Assembly: GCA_029204045.2 (NCBI GenBank) | Contig: CM055071.1 | Coordinates: forward strand, 17,766,867 to 17,830,866 | Reading direction: 5' to 3' | Source of the DNA: Tillandsia leiboldiana | Taxonomy: Eukaryota; Streptophyta; Magnoliopsida; Poales; Bromeliaceae | Length of the DNA stretch: 64,000 bases | In this document: positions 43,221 to 55,575 of the stretch, piece after piece | Layout: every line of letters starts with the position of its first letter | Position numbering within the stretch: the first letter of the stretch is position 1 | Notes under the pieces: model-generated | What the model saw: the letters and a program-made list of their open reading frames with translations, nothing else | Databases searched by the model: none | What the model was told of the DNA's origin: nothing | Translations under genes and position numbers: made by a program

Positions 43221-44509
43221 CGTGGCTGGAGAGGCCGTATGGGGTGAACAATAACACCCCATTTCGCGTTTTCTTCTCCGTTTTCGCCCCCGCGCGACTC
43301 CGGTGACGACCCCGCGAACATGATAACGGCGGCGGCGGCCTCCCGTCTAACAACGGCGGCGGCGGCCTCCCGTCTAACAATGGCGGCGGCGACCTCCCGT
43401 TAACTCCCCCATGCTCCGACGAAACACCCAATTTATCCAACTAAAAACCCCGGATCGCTCCAACGATAAAGCCAATGACCGAAGACCAAACGAAACATCA
43501 ATCGGAAACCCGATCAAACCTCAGATCAAGACCGATTAAAAACCATCGATCAAACCCGGTCAAGAACACGAACAAAACATTGATCAAAACCAATCAAAAA
43601 ATTCATAATCAATCTACCGAATAAATCGACCTCAAAAGAACACGAAACACCCACGACTAAACCGCCCAAAGAGAAATAACGAACGCTAACCTTGCTCCGA
43701 TGGAGGAGGCAACGCGGTCTCGATCTCCGTTCTTTGCGGTGGTGGGAATCCGGATCCACCCTCCGATGACGGTGACGTCTCATTCCCGGCTCCCGGCACG
43801 TTGATCGGAGAACGGGTTCCTTCGGTTCCTCCTTCTCTATTTGTTTTTCCTCCGGTTAGGGTTTCCTTTTCTTTTCTCTTTTCTTTCTTTTCTTTCCTTT
43901 CTATCTCCGAAGTAGGGTTTTGTTTTGGTCTTCGGCACGCACAAGGGGGAAGGGTTTGAGGAGGCGGTCTTTTAAAACTAGGGTTTTTCTTTCGGTAGAC
44001 GAGGTATAATTATCTTTTTATTATCAAATTATTTTATTTTATTTTATTTAATTTTTCCTTCTCATACGTACGTAAAAAGGAATAAATCCCTATATTCGGA
44101 TATTTATTATTTAATAATAAATATCTATTCCCACGAGATAATTCCAAAATTCTTCGAAAAGCGTGCCAGATCTTTTGCACGGATTCCGATGCGCGCTAAG
44201 TTACCGTGACCTTAAAAACCCCATTCCGGGAGATCCCTAGGTCGGATTTCAGATCCGATCGCACTGCCGGTCATTGTTTTTCGGGTTCTATCCTAGAAAA
44301 ATATCCGCACAGTGCAACGATCGACTTAAGAAAACTCGATAGAAATAAGCCCCTAACAACCAATTCATCCCGAAAGGAATTAAAGAAATGCAGGATAGGT
44401 CGTGACATTACATCACTCACCCCTTAAAAGAAGTTTTGTCCTCGAAACTTAACTTCAACCCATGCCAAACGAGTCTGGAAAACACTCCCTCACATTCGAT
44501 TCAAGTTCC

Positions 44510-44645
44510 TAAGTCGCCTTGCGCCCTTTATGGTTCCTCCGCAGCACCTTCACATAGGGAATATTCTTGTTGCATAACTTCTTGTCTTCTCGCGTCAAGA
44601 TCCATACTGAACTCGTGAACGCTACTCGACTGCCTTCTACCAAGC
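44510..44645 (-). pseudogene. C-terminal remnant of chromovirus pol (chromodomain tail)
   Basis: The minus-strand frame reads SVWILTREDKKLCNKNIPYV then KVLRRNHKGRKAT and a stop. This is the well-known end of Tekay/Del-type pol (ILDR...LRNKEIPLVKVLWRNH...EEATWE), part of the C-terminal chromodomain region. The last conserved position (normally Trp after AT) is a TAG. The pol domains that should precede it (RT, RNase H, integrase) are absent between here and gag. Confidence 0.7.
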
Positions 44646-44955
44646 TTCTTGCCCACGACGACGAAAAGAAAAGCGAGCAGAGAGCGTTCCTACAAGCTAA
44701 GTTCACAAGTTCTGGTAAGCTCGGTTCCCGGAGACGCACTTGGAACTTCAAGCCGTCAACTACCGCTTAAAGATTGCTGTGACCATTGGTCCCCAAGGGC
44801 TACGCCGATAACCCTTAATGGAAACCCCACTAGTTCTTAGAGACTAAGAACCCGCCCCACCCTCGCCGGGCAGGAAGGAATAGAGCCGCCTGCCTCGAGG
44901 GGTAGCCCAAAAGTCCGACCGAACCTATTTCTACGATGGGGATTTCTTCTAATAA
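44646..44955 (-). other. Deletion-junction segment of the LTR-beta element
   Basis: About 300 bp joining the pol tail to the end of gag, where about 4 kb of pol would be expected. No domain recognised. Confidence 0.5.
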
Positions 44956-46202
44956 CTAAGGTAGGGGCGAAAACATGAAGCGAGGTGAAAGAGTGGGATG
45001 CTCAGGTGTTGACACAAAAGTTCTAGCACGATGATCTGAAATTCGAGTATTGCCTGCTACGACGTCCTCCGGTAGGTCCGTCCCCTGGTGGGTCATTGTA
45101 TAGACTCTCCCTCCTCCCGATTGCTGAGACGAAGGTGAAGATGCTACCACGGATGATGTCCCCATTTTCAAGGGGCAGCTGAAACAGAAGTGCCCCGGTT
45201 TGCCGCATCGAAAACAGTGGTCTTGCTTCTGGGGACATTCGGTCACTTGGTGTATTCCATCGCAAATGATGCAAGGCTTGTCCACCGGCCTTTGTCCTCC
45301 CGTCGGCGCATTCTTGGTTCCTTGTTGCGATCTTGGATGTTTAGGAGGCCGGCTCCCATTGGAATGCTCTCCTCTGGAATAAAGCTGAGTTCGTTTCTTA
45401 TCCCCGCTGTGTTCCGAGCTCTCCCGTCGGGCTCGTGTAATCGCAAATCCGCGCTCCACTGTGGTGGTGGCTCTATCGACCACCTTCTGGAAGGTATGCA
45501 AATCTGCTGCTTGCACAACCTCGAAGATGTCGCTCCGTAAACCGTCCACAAAAAGACGGGCTTTGTGAGATTCGTCCCTTATGACAAAGGGAACGCAATT
45601 GACTAGTCTCACAAATGCCCGTTGGTACTCCATAACTGTCCGACTTCCCTGCTTGATGTGATTCAGGTCATCCTCCATCTACTGTTTGACGCTGTTGGAG
45701 AAAAACGCCCCAAACAGTTTTTCTCGGAACGTGGACCAAGATGGAAGGGCAGTGCCCTCCGAGGGGTCCGGGCGCACCGTCTTCCACCACATGCGGGCGT
45801 TTTCCTCAAGAAAGTGGACTGCCAAAGGGACCCGTTCATGTTCCTCCATCAGCAAATCTTCGAAGAGCTTTTCCATGGTGTCTACCCATTTTTCCATGAC
45901 CCAAGGGTCGGTCGTCTCTCCCTCAAACACAGGTGGGTCGTACTTCTTGAAATCCGTCAAGTTCGCTCTCACCCTGTCCCGTTCGGTTTGCTGGATAGGG
46001 GCTTCCCCCGCAGCGACGGCGGACACTCTGGGAGTAGGTGTCACCACGGTCTCTCTCAAGGGGTCTCCAACAGTGGCTCCCGGCGTAGGTCCCGAAGTTG
46101 CTGGTGTTGGTGCTACTGAAGGCGTCGTTGGCTGAACGGACGGTATCCCGGTCACCGTGGTCGGAGGAGGGGCGACCATAGTCTCGCTGTCCGCCACCGG
46201 CG
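44956..46202 (-). pseudogene. Chromovirus gag, 3' part (continues at 57157-56939 across the Sirevirus B insertion)
   Basis: From 46197 the frame gives a Pro/Thr-rich N-terminal section. The Retrotrans_gag core follows (FKKYDPPVFEG, WVMEKWVDTMEKLFEDLLME, ARMWWKTV, FREKLFGAFF). A TAG at 45681-45679 comes next, then continuation MEDDLNHIKQGSRTVMEYQRAF, LFVDGLRSDI and two knuckles, CIICDGIHQVTECPQ (variant) and CFRCGKPGHFCFSC (canonical CCHC). It then enters the protease lead (RVYTMT..., ISDHRAR) but lacks the DTGA active site and ends at 44956. The 5' end of the ORF is 56939-57157. Role: capsid/nucleocapsid of the Ty3 particle; dead here. Confidence 0.85.
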
Positions 46203-47565
46203 TGTTAAGGATTTTGTTTTGGCGTATTTCGTGAAAGTGTTTAAGCCTTGAAGATTGAAGATGAAGAAGCTTGGATCATATACCTCAATCTCAAGAAAGA
46301 AGAATTCAAAAGGATCAGGTAAGTTTAACTAAACAATCTTGGTGATCCGAATACTTCTTATAATGTAGAAACACTTGGATGGATTTTTAATTGCATAAAA
46401 ATTAAAAACTGGACATGTTATATGTTCAGGATCTGGATCAGAGTACTACAGTCCGGAACCCGAACATAGGTTAGTTCATGCGCAAATCCAGTCCGGAACA
46501 CATGTTGTTCAGTCCGGACCCCGAACGTGGATTTTGCAGAAACTGCATGAACAGTCCGGATCGTGGGATTTCAGTCCGGACCCCGAACGTGGTTTTTGCA
46601 GAAACTGCATGAACAGTCCGGACCGTGGGATTTCAGTCCGGAACCCGAACGTTGTCTTTCTGGAAAAACTCTGTTTAATGACGACAGTCCGGATCGCATT
46701 ATTTCAGTCCGGACTGTCGACCCGAAAATTTCCAGATAAGGTTAGTTTTTTATTCTTATCCTCTTCCAATGGTTTCTAACCTATAAGTAAACCCTAATTC
46801 TATTCTTTAGGGTAATCCACGATAAGTTTTATACTCCGGGAAATGACGGAAAAATATTAACGGAGAAAAACTTATAAGATCCACATATAGAGAAGAAAGA
46901 AAATAACTAGATTTAAATCTATGTTTCTTCATCTATATTAATTAATTTGATTCTAGGTTTTCATACTCAGATTTTGAGTATAATCAAATTAATGAATACT
47001 TAGATGACATTTCCGATCTATCTTTGATCTAAGTATTCGGCGGATCATCACCACCAAACCAAACAACGATTTTCCCCAAAATCGGTGCGTGGATTCGCGT
47101 GGCCTTGTGGATTCAAGGTGCTACCGCTCTCTTGGATTCGGAGCGAGGTACGTTCGTGTGATCGAGACGTACTACTGGGTGGAGGCCGTGGATTCGGTCA
47201 GTCGTCGTGGACTCGACGTTGGACGTCGTGGATTCGGCGTTGGACGCAAATCGTGGATTCGAGGCGCGTTGCGGAGCGAGCGGAGAAGATCAACTCGGAG
47301 CGTATGGAAAAAGGTTGAGTCGTGTGTGAGTACGTTATATCACCTTTGTATGTGTTTAATCTTAGTTGATTTCACCGTGTTATCGGTCCCGTGATTTTTT
47401 ACTCCTGTGATGGAGTTTTTCACGTAAACATCTTGCGTGTTATTTTTCATTTCCGCATTGGGTTTTTATTATGCAAAGATTTTTGAATGTTTATGGTTTA
47501 CACCTATTCACCCCCCTCTAGGTATTTTTTCTCCTATTTAGATCCATATTAGTCATAACCCAACA
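46203..47565 (+). repeat. 5' LTR of Sirevirus B
   Basis: TGTTAAGGATTTTG to CATAACCCAACA. Holds the GTCCGGAC palindrome cluster (46450-46730, for example 46512-46519), the paired hairpins (from 46941) and the CGTGGATTCG decamer array (about 47090-47270). In this LTR one base of hairpin 1's second arm is mismatched (TATAATC versus TAGAATC). Confidence 0.93.
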
Positions 47566-47567
47566 AG

Positions 47568-47578
47568 TGGTATCAGAG
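47568..47578 (+). other. Primer-binding site of Sirevirus B
   Basis: TGGTATCAGAG two bases after the 5' LTR; complementary to initiator methionine tRNA. Confidence 0.92.
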
Positions 47579-47598
47579 AGGGAATAGGGTTGTAAACA

Positions 47599-50500
47599 AT
47601 GGTTGAATGTGGAAACATCAACAGACCCCCACTCTTCGATGGAACAAACTATGCCTACTGGAAAGTACGGATGAGAGCATTTTTAATTTCCATCGATGAA
47701 CGGGTATGGCAATCAATAGAATTTGGATGGACAAATCCTACTGAAATTATTGCTGATGTTCGCACCATCAAACCTAGGTCGAAATGGACCAAGAAAGAAA
47801 TTGATTCATCTTCTTACAACGGCAAAGGAATTAACGCCTTATTTAATGCTTTATCGCAAACCGAATTCTCTCGCGTATCGGCATGTGAGACTGCGAAAGA
47901 AATCTGGGATGTTCTACAAGTTACACATGAGGGAACAAGCCTTGCAAAGATTCAAAAACTGCAAATGCTTACGAGCAAGTTTGACTCAATTTTTATGGCA
48001 GAAAATGAATCTTTCACAGATTATTATACACGATTGCAAGATATCGTAAATACATGTGCTAACTTGGGAGAAAAAATTCCATAATCTAAAGTTGTAAGAA
48101 AGATTTTAAGGACTCTTCCTAAAAGATTTCGTGCCAAGGTTGCGGCCATTGAAACAGTTACACACCCGGACGAAATCAAAATAGAAGAATTAGTTGGTGC
48201 ACTTCAAACTTATGAAATGACATTTCCTACTAACAATTCTTCTGGAAAGGCATCCTCTTCTAAGTCTTCTGGTTTTGTGTTGAAAACAACTAAGGAAGAA
48301 GACGCAGATTCATCCTCCCCAGACGATGACGAGAACCTATCAATGGAGGATTTCGAGAAGCAACTTGTGCTCTTGACCAGAAAATTTCGCCGAAACTTTC
48401 GAAGGGGTAATTCAAGTAAAACTTCATCCTTCGTAAAGTCGAAGAAAGGCAAAGGTTCTTCATGCTTTAAGTCAAGAAAGCAAGAGTGTTTTTCAAAGGA
48501 TAAGAAAAACTTGGAGGGACAAGTCCAATGCTTCAAGTGCCGAGGCTACGGTCACATCTCAACGGAGTGTCCCAATAAGAATCCGTTAAAGAAGAAGGCG
48601 ATGCAAGCCGTCACTTAGGATGACACCTCAACGTCAAATGAGTCAACTTCCAGTGATGAAGAAAACAACGCAACGGCATTCCACGCGTCCACATCTTCAC
48701 CTTACGTGTGCTTTATGACAAGTACATCCGATTCATTGTCCAACTCCTCCCAAGTTGAAAAGAATGCAACGGACAACGAATCGAGTAATTCCGAAGGTGA
48801 AGACTTTGCTTTTGCCTACCATAAACTTTTAAAGGATTCAAAGAAACTGGCAAAGCAAAACAAAGGTTTGAGAGGGAGGTTGCAGGATCTCGAAGAATAA
48901 GTAAAAAGGGCAACTTCTCTCTCAAACGCTCTTGAAGTGGAAAGGGATAACTTGATCAAAGTAAATGTTTCCCTTCAAGAGAAAAATGAGCATTTCGAGA
49001 AGGAACACGTAAAAATGGTGGATAAAGCAAGTTACTTCTTGAAGCTCTACTCCGAGGTTCGACAGGAAAAGATGGAGATGACGAAGACCATTTTCCAACT
49101 TAAGGATGATTTGAAGCGATTTTCTTAGGGAAGGAGCAAGTTGGATAAGATGCTTGGTCTTGGTCAAACAAACCGTTTCGGCCTTGGATACAATCGAACT
49201 GGAGACAGTCCTAGTTCGGTTGGGACAGTTATTGTGCCCCAGTCGGTATCTCCTCCTCCGGCGACGGAATTCACTGCAATCAACGACAGCAACCTTACCT
49301 AACCTACTTCGGGTTCGTCAAGTACAAAGGTATATTTTCGTTGTGGTTTTGCAGGGCACATAAGAAGAAATTGCAAGATTGGAGCAAAAAAATCAAATCA
49401 AGCACCTCTTGCAATAACTACCGAAAAGGTGATTCCTTGGAAATCAAAGGAGAACTTTTCAAAAGAAAGGAACATTGGTAGTTCACCTCACAAGACGATA
49501 TCAAAGAAAAGCGATCAATCAAACAAGACAGTTTCACCAAGGAGAATAACTTCACATTCATTGCCGACGTAGTCCAAAAATGTTTGGGTGCGCAAAGGTG
49601 AAATCTTCCCTTGTCTTGTCATTCATACTTCTTTGCATGCTTATGACAATTCGTCTTGGTATCTGGATAGTGGATGTTCCCGTCATATGACCGGTGACAA
49701 AAATTGTTTTCAAACTTTTGAGAAAACCTCCGGAGGACTTGTAGTTTTCGAAAACGGTCGTTCTTCTAAAATTGTTGGAAAGGGAACAATTGCTATTCCA
49801 GAAGGCCCGGTTTTGAACAATGTTTTATTTGTTGAAGGCCTTAAGACTAACCTCATTAGTATCAGTCAACTTTGTGACAATGATTTTTAAGTTAATTTTT
49901 CTTCTACAGAATGTATTGTAACTGATAAGGGCCATTTGTTCTTTTTGAAAGGGGTTAGATCTGAAAATAATTGCTATGTAGTTCAAAATAAAATTTCTGA
50001 AAAGTGTAACCTAGTTTCTTTAGATAATGAAACTCTTTGGCATGAAAGACTAGGTCACATAAATTTTAAAGAACTAGCAAGGATTTCAAATAAAGACGTG
50101 GTTAAGGGGGTTCCTAAACTTTCTTTTAAAGAAAACATTGTGTGTGGAGGTTGTCAAAAGGGAAAACAATCAAGGGCTGCACACAAGAACTTGAACCACG
50201 TTGGTACCAATCAACCCTTAGAATTACTGCACATGGACCTAATGGGGCCGACTCGTCAACCATCTTTGGGAGGTAAATGGTATATTTTTCTTTTGGTTGA
50301 TGATTTCTCTAGATATTCATGGGTAACATTTTTAAAAGAGAAAGCGGATACTTTCGACTCTTTTCATGAGGTTTGTCATCGTATTATGATTGAGAGAAAT
50401 GAAAAGATCGTTCGTGTTCGAAGTGATAGAGGTGGAGAATTCATCAATTCTAAATTCATTGATTTTTGCACTTCCAACGGCATAAAACATGAATTCTCAG

Positions 50501-52716
50501 CACCCTATACACCTCAGCAGAATGGTGTAGTCGAGCGCAAAAACAGGGTTGTTCAAGAGATGGCGCGTGTGATGCTTCATAGCCGGAAACTCCTGTTACA
50601 TTTTTGGGCTGAAGCTGTGAACACCGCCGTCTATGTAATTAATCGAGTGTATTTGCGCCCGGGAACTTTAAATACACCATATGAGCTTTGGTTTTGTAGA
50701 AAACCGAATATCAAATATTTTCGAATCTTTGGGAGTCGTTGTTATATTTTGCGTGATCGCAAAAATCTTGGTAAATTCGACTCTCGAAGTGACGAAGGGA
50801 TCTTCATGGGTTATTCTACAAACAGTAGAGCATATCGGGTATTTAACCTGGAATCTAAAACGATGGTAGAATCTATTAATGTTAAAGTAGATGAAGCTTT
50901 TCATTTTGTATCTGATAAATCTACCCCTGATATGTCTCTAGATGATGATATTTCTGTAAATGCATCTTCTCATAATAATTCTTTCGATAAAGTTGATGCA
51001 TCTAATGGTTCTTCTAGTTTATCTGAAATGCAGGAATCATCACATGTACCTCCGAGTACTCCGTTACCTCAAATGCTACGTATCTCCAAGGATCATCCGG
51101 AATCAAACATTATTGGAGACCCACAAGAAGGAGCCAGGACTCAGAGACAGTTGGTTTGTGGAGTCGCTTGTTACGTCTCCATGGTAGAACCAAAGAACGT
51201 CAATGAAGCTCTTCAGGATGACTACTGAATTGAAGCAATACAGGAAGAGCTCCATCAGTTCGAAAGAAACAAAGTCTGGGAACTAACGAAGCCACCGAAG
51301 CAACACAACGTGATTGGTACTAAATGGATTTTCAAGAATAAGAAAAATGAGGAAGGTACCATTATCAGGAACAAAGCACGCCTAGTTGCTCAGGGCTATT
51401 CACAAATTAAAGGTATAGACTTTCATGAGACGTTCGCCCCGGTAGCTCGACTCGAGTCGATTTGTATTTTGTTCGCGATTGCTTGTCATTTTAAAATCAA
51501 ACTCTTTCAATTGGACGTTAAGAGCGCGTTTTTAAATGGGTTTTTGAACGAGAAAGTTTATGTGGCTCAACCGAAAGGTTTTGTAGACCATATGCAACCT
51601 AACCATGTTTTTTGTTTAAAAAAGGCTCTTTACGGTCTAAAACAAGCACCGCGAGCGTGGTACGAAAGGTTGACAAAGCACCTTTTGGAGAAGGGCTATA
51701 CTCGAGGGAGAGCAGATCGGACTCTCTTTGTGAAGCATCATCAGGATAACTTCATTGTGGCACAAATCTATGTCGATGACACCGTATTTGGTGCAACAAG
51801 GGACAATGATGCTTCTAAATTCGCAGAAACCATGGAAAGCGAATTTGAGATGTCTATGATGGGCGAACTAACATACTTTCTTGGATTGCAAGTGAAACAA
51901 AATGAAGAAGGCATCCATTTGTGCCAATCCAAGTATGCAAGGGAGTTGGTGAAGAAATTCGATTTAGAAAACTCTAAAGATTTTCCGACTCCAATGGGAA
52001 CTAGCAATAAGGGATTAGGAAGTGAATCTCTTAGTGAAAGTGTAGACGAGAAGCTTTATCGCAGCATGATTGGAAGTCTACTCTACCTCACGGCTAGTCG
52101 CCCGGATATATCCTTTAGTGTTGGGATCTGCGCGAGATATCAATCAGCACCAAAGGAGGTTCACCTGAAACCGGTGAAAAGGATCATCCGGTACGTCAAA
52201 GGAACACTGAATTTCGGAATTTGGTATCCTATGGGAACAACTCTTGACATTATAGGATATTCAGATGCCGATTGGGCAGGATCTGTGGATGATCGGAAGA
52301 GTACGAGTGGTGCATGTTTTTATCTTGGCCATTGCCTTGTTGCATGGCATAGTAAAAAGCAAAACTGCATTGCACTCTCGACTGCCGAAGCGGAATATAT
52401 TTCAGCGGGTAGTTGTTCAACTCAACTCATTTGGATGAAAAGCGTGTTGAGCGACTTCCGAATTTCAGCAACTTCGGTAACTATTCTTTATGACAACAGA
52501 AGTGCTATAAATATTTCTAAAAATCCTGTGTTGCACTCGAGAACAAAACACATTGAACTTAGATATCATTTTCTAAGAGAGCTAGTTGAATCAAATATAC
52601 TTCAAATTTCCTATATTTCAACTGAAGATCAATTAGCAGACTTTTTAACAAAACTTTTGGATCAAAAATGGTTTATTCATTTACGTAAAGCAATAGGAAT
52701 GCTTTCTTTGAAATAA
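47599..52716 (+). pseudogene. Sirevirus B gag-pol, one frame with eight stops
   Basis: 1706 codons in a single frame, no frameshift. Gag: MVECGNINRPPLFDGTNYAY (47599), then zinc knuckle CFKCRGYGHISTEC (48529-48570). A coiled-coil region follows (48830-49125), then a second knuckle with its first Cys replaced by Tyr (YFRCGFAGHIRRNC, near 49330). Protease WYLDSGCSRHMTG is near 49657. Pre-integrase zinc region WHERLGHIN...CGGCQKGKQ is near 50040-50165. Integrase D-D-E lies at about 50235 (HMD), 50297 (DDFSRYSW) and 50515-50545 (QQNGVVERKN). Reverse transcriptase ETFAPVARLES to YVDDTVFG (about 51768), then RNase H YSDADWAGS...AEAEYIS to 52560. Stops: 48082 TAA, 48616 TAG, 48898 TAA, 49126 TAG, 49300 TAA, 49570 TAG, 49888 TAA, 51226 TGA. 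RT-RNase H (51229-52716) is uninterrupted. Confidence 0.93.
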
Positions 52717-54285
52717 CACTTTTTGAAATCATTGCTTAGGTTAGGTTTTGTTTTGTGTTTTTGTTTCTTATCTATGTTTGTACATAGAACATTAATTGAG
52801 CATATGTAATTGACTTTACTTGCATCCTTTCATATATTTAGAAATTTATTATGCTTTGGATATCATAATAATTCATTTGATGCAATGATCATTTATGTCA
52901 ATTAAGTCATCTTTAATTGATCAAAGTCAATTTCTCTCTCATATTATCTCTTGGTATAGTTTTTATCATATTTGAAAATTGAGTTAAGTATGAAACTCGA
53001 GATCAATCTTTGGTTGAATACCTCATATCTTAGATAATTGATAGCCAATTGAGGGGGAGTTTATCAAAATGTTTATGCTCAAAAGATGTGGAAAGAGTTA
53101 CATCCCAATGTGGAGTGTGAAAACTACCACCACATGGAGGAAAGAGCTACCACCTCGGTCGTCCGAGTACTGTGTGCAGCTACCACATGTATACCAAGCA
53201 TGATTTTTCGTGATTGAATAGATAAAATACTTTTTGGAATACTTGACTCTGTCAAATTCCAAGGTTGGTATAAGGTGGGGATTTTATTGAAAGATGCTCA
53301 AAGAGCCACTCCTTACAATAGATTGATTAGATATATTATCTAACTTATTTGGGATTTCAAACATCTATCGATCTTGGTACTTCATTTTCTTTACCATATT
53401 GATGATTTGATAAAAGCATTACTCATAAGATCATGATAGATGTTATTGAACTTGTTCAACTTTAAAGGATTTAATTTTTATAAATTTTCGATTCATTACT
53501 TGGATATTATTGACAGATTTAGCAAACTCTATTTCTCTTGATATGAAACGATGACTTTTGTTTAAAGTTGACATGCAAAAGTAATTACATAATTTTTCTG
53601 GATTTTCTAGAATTTTTCTAAATTTTTCTGAAGAAAAAGTTGGAGCCGATCCGGACTGGAATATCCGTTCCGGATCCCGAACGCAGGAATTTTCTGCGGG
53701 TAGCCGATCCAGACTGGATTCTTGATCCGTTTCGGACCGCGGCTAGGGTTTTATAAGAAACAAAAGGGTTTTGATTTCTTTTTACAACAATCTTTTGTTT
53801 CCAAGTCTCCAGAGCTTCTTTCTCTAGAAATCAACCAATTTGGAGCCTTTCCAACTCGAGTTCTTCGGATCAAAGTAAGTTTTTATGATCAAAACTTCGG
53901 TTTTTCACAGACTTTCTCTATTTTCTCAAAAACATGAATGAAATCTTGTAACTTTTTCGTTTGAGATTGGTTTTTGGTCAAATTTCTTTTGAAATAAGAA
54001 CTCTGAGTAGATTAGTTTTGTTTATATGCTTGGTATTCTCTTGATTAACGAATTTTTAGGCTTCGATTTCTGAAAATTCGATTTTATGGCATATAATGAG
54101 AATTTTTGAAAATCATGGAATTGATCTATTTTTAAAATTCTTTTTGCAAAACTAATTTGATTCCTAGTCTCTCTACATGATAATGATTGTTTAGGTACAA
54201 TTTTTCAAATTTTTGAAAATAAGCATTTTTTTCGTGTTCTTGAGTTCTTGCTCGCAGGTTGTTCTTGACTAACGCACTAGCAAGG
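52717..54285 (+). other. Sirevirus B pol-to-envelope spacer
   Basis: About 1.5 kb without a gene. It includes a G-rich tract TTGAGGGGGAGTTT (about 53050), short CTACCAC repeats (53120-53200), and two further CCGGA words in the 53645-53740 block ahead of the third ORF. The same layout is seen in copy C (61500-63070). Confidence 0.6.
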
Positions 54286-54861
54286 ATGGTTTTTGCTTGG
54301 ATTATTGTGCTCATTGTAGCATTAGTGGGAACTCGAGCATCTGTTAAAAATGAACAAGATGGAACAAATCAAGAAGAGACAAAGACTGTTCCTCAAGTTG
54401 AGTCAGAATCAGAAGATGAAGAGGATTGGGACACATTTTGTAAAGAAGTACAACAGACTGTTGATGACGAAGATAGGTTCTATTTAAAGAACAAAAAGCT
54501 GATGAAGTCTTCTTCAACAACTAAGCAGTACACTAGGCGAAAGAATTCAAGGGGTAGTGGAATTCAGATTAATGAACCCCTCGACAGAGCACGCTCTCTG
54601 CCTAGAGAATCTCCATGGAATGAAGGTCAAAATGCACCGTCCGCATCTACACAACCTCCTTCGACCTCCAGGAGAAACACCACAGAAGCTGATATATTAT
54701 CCTCTATCCAACGAGAACAGCGAAAAATGTTTGAAGAACAAGAAAAAATGTCCACTAACATTCACAAGATGAAAAGAAAATGTTCCAAAATATCAAGAAT
54801 GCTTAAAGGAATTTTGAACAAATTGGACTGTAGCAGTTCAGACCCGTCTGATCTGGAATGA
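54286..54861 (+). CDS. Sirevirus envelope-like ORF, short form
   Basis: 191 residues. ATG chosen at 54286 (MVFAW) to match the start of copy C (MAFAW); an upstream ATG exists at 54259. Residues 2-16 are a hydrophobic segment (FAWIIVLIVALVGT), a likely signal or membrane anchor. An acidic stretch follows (ESESEDEEDWDTFCKE), then a basic patch (TTKQYTRRKNSRGSG) and a Ser/Pro/Thr-rich linker. A coiled coil (REQRKMFEEQEKMSTNIHKM) leads to CSSSDPSDLE at the end. The flanks align with the long ORF of copy A, but its roughly 220-residue globular domain is missing. The frame is intact although gag-pol of the same copy is broken. Function unknown. Confidence 0.7.
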   Translation: MVFAWIIVLIVALVGTRASVKNEQDGTNQEETKTVPQVESESEDEEDWDTFCKEVQQTVDDEDRFYLKNKKLMKSSSTTKQYTRRKNSRGSGIQINEPLDRARSLPRESPWNEGQNAPSASTQPPSTSRRNTTEADILSSIQREQRKMFEEQEKMSTNIHKMKRKCSKISRMLKGILNKLDCSSSDPSDLE

Positions 54862-55575
54862 TCATTTGCTCTAATGATCTAATCTGGGGTTTCTTTGTTA
54901 TTCTAGCTAATCTTTTGTTTTGCAGGTTTTTAGTTTTAGTTCTTCCATTTCCTTTTGTTTTTTTAAACTTGTTAACTCCCTTTATTTTATAATTTTGGCT
55001 ACTTTTGTGACAAAAAGGGGGAGAGAGATATATATGAACAATGGTGAACAATGGAACAATGGTTTGACAAGTTTGTGAAAACTTTTGGATACTGAAACTT
55101 GCAAGGTAAGTATCAAAACAACTTTTGGTTTTGAATTGTGAATGAATGCATGCCTCGACTAACTATTTGACTAACTATTTGGGCATGTATTATTACTAAC
55201 AAATTGGTTGATTACTAACAAATTTATGACATTTGGTTTTTAATGCTTAGAAGATATGTCTATCTCTGATTGGTATTTTAATACATTTCTGATTTTGTAA
55301 ATGTCATGGTGAGCATAAACTCTATCTCTCTGTTTGGTTTTTGAATGCAAAAAATTCTTGAGATATCTAACGATCTTTTTTGTCAAGAATTACTTCTTTT
55401 TGCAGAGAGTACAAATGTCTAAGTCTAGAGTTTGTTTTAGGAGTTTATCTCATGTATTTAGTTTATTTGGATCTCTATTATAAATTTTTGTTGTATGGTG
55501 ATAGCAACAAAAATATCTTTTTGAATTTTCTTAAGTGGATCTATGTTTTGTCACGAAACCGCCAAAGGGGGAGAT
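54862..55575 (+). other. Sirevirus B 3' non-coding region with two polypurine tracts
   Basis: Tracts AAAAAGGGGGAGAGAG (about 55012) and AAAGGGGGAGAT (55564-55575), the latter abutting the 3' LTR. Same spacing as in copy A. Confidence 0.75.

Larger units (their letters stand above)
40808..44412 (-). repeat. 3' LTR of the LTR-beta chromovirus (about 3.6 kb)
   Basis: Plus strand starts TGTCACGCCCCGGAGG. The far end is about 44412, where the element strand reads AAGGGGTGAG (polypurine tract), then TGTAATGTCACGACC; the exact edge is uncertain by a few bases. 40808-42408 matches the 5' LTR at 57386-58967 closely (by eye about 97%). It contains a 33-bp minisatellite, a GC-rich inverted-repeat array and a nested 103-bp mini-LTR. 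No gene. Confidence 0.85.

Noticed and set aside
42717..43440. Frames up to 223 codons in LTR-beta
   Set aside because: Product of the GTGCAC array and CGG repeats; interrupted by the 103-bp mini-LTR, no domain.
47085..47394. Frames reading MDSRGLVDSRCYRS, also at 5362, 56462 and 59440
   Set aside because: Recurrent in every Sirevirus LTR because of the decamer array; not a conserved protein, length varies by copy.
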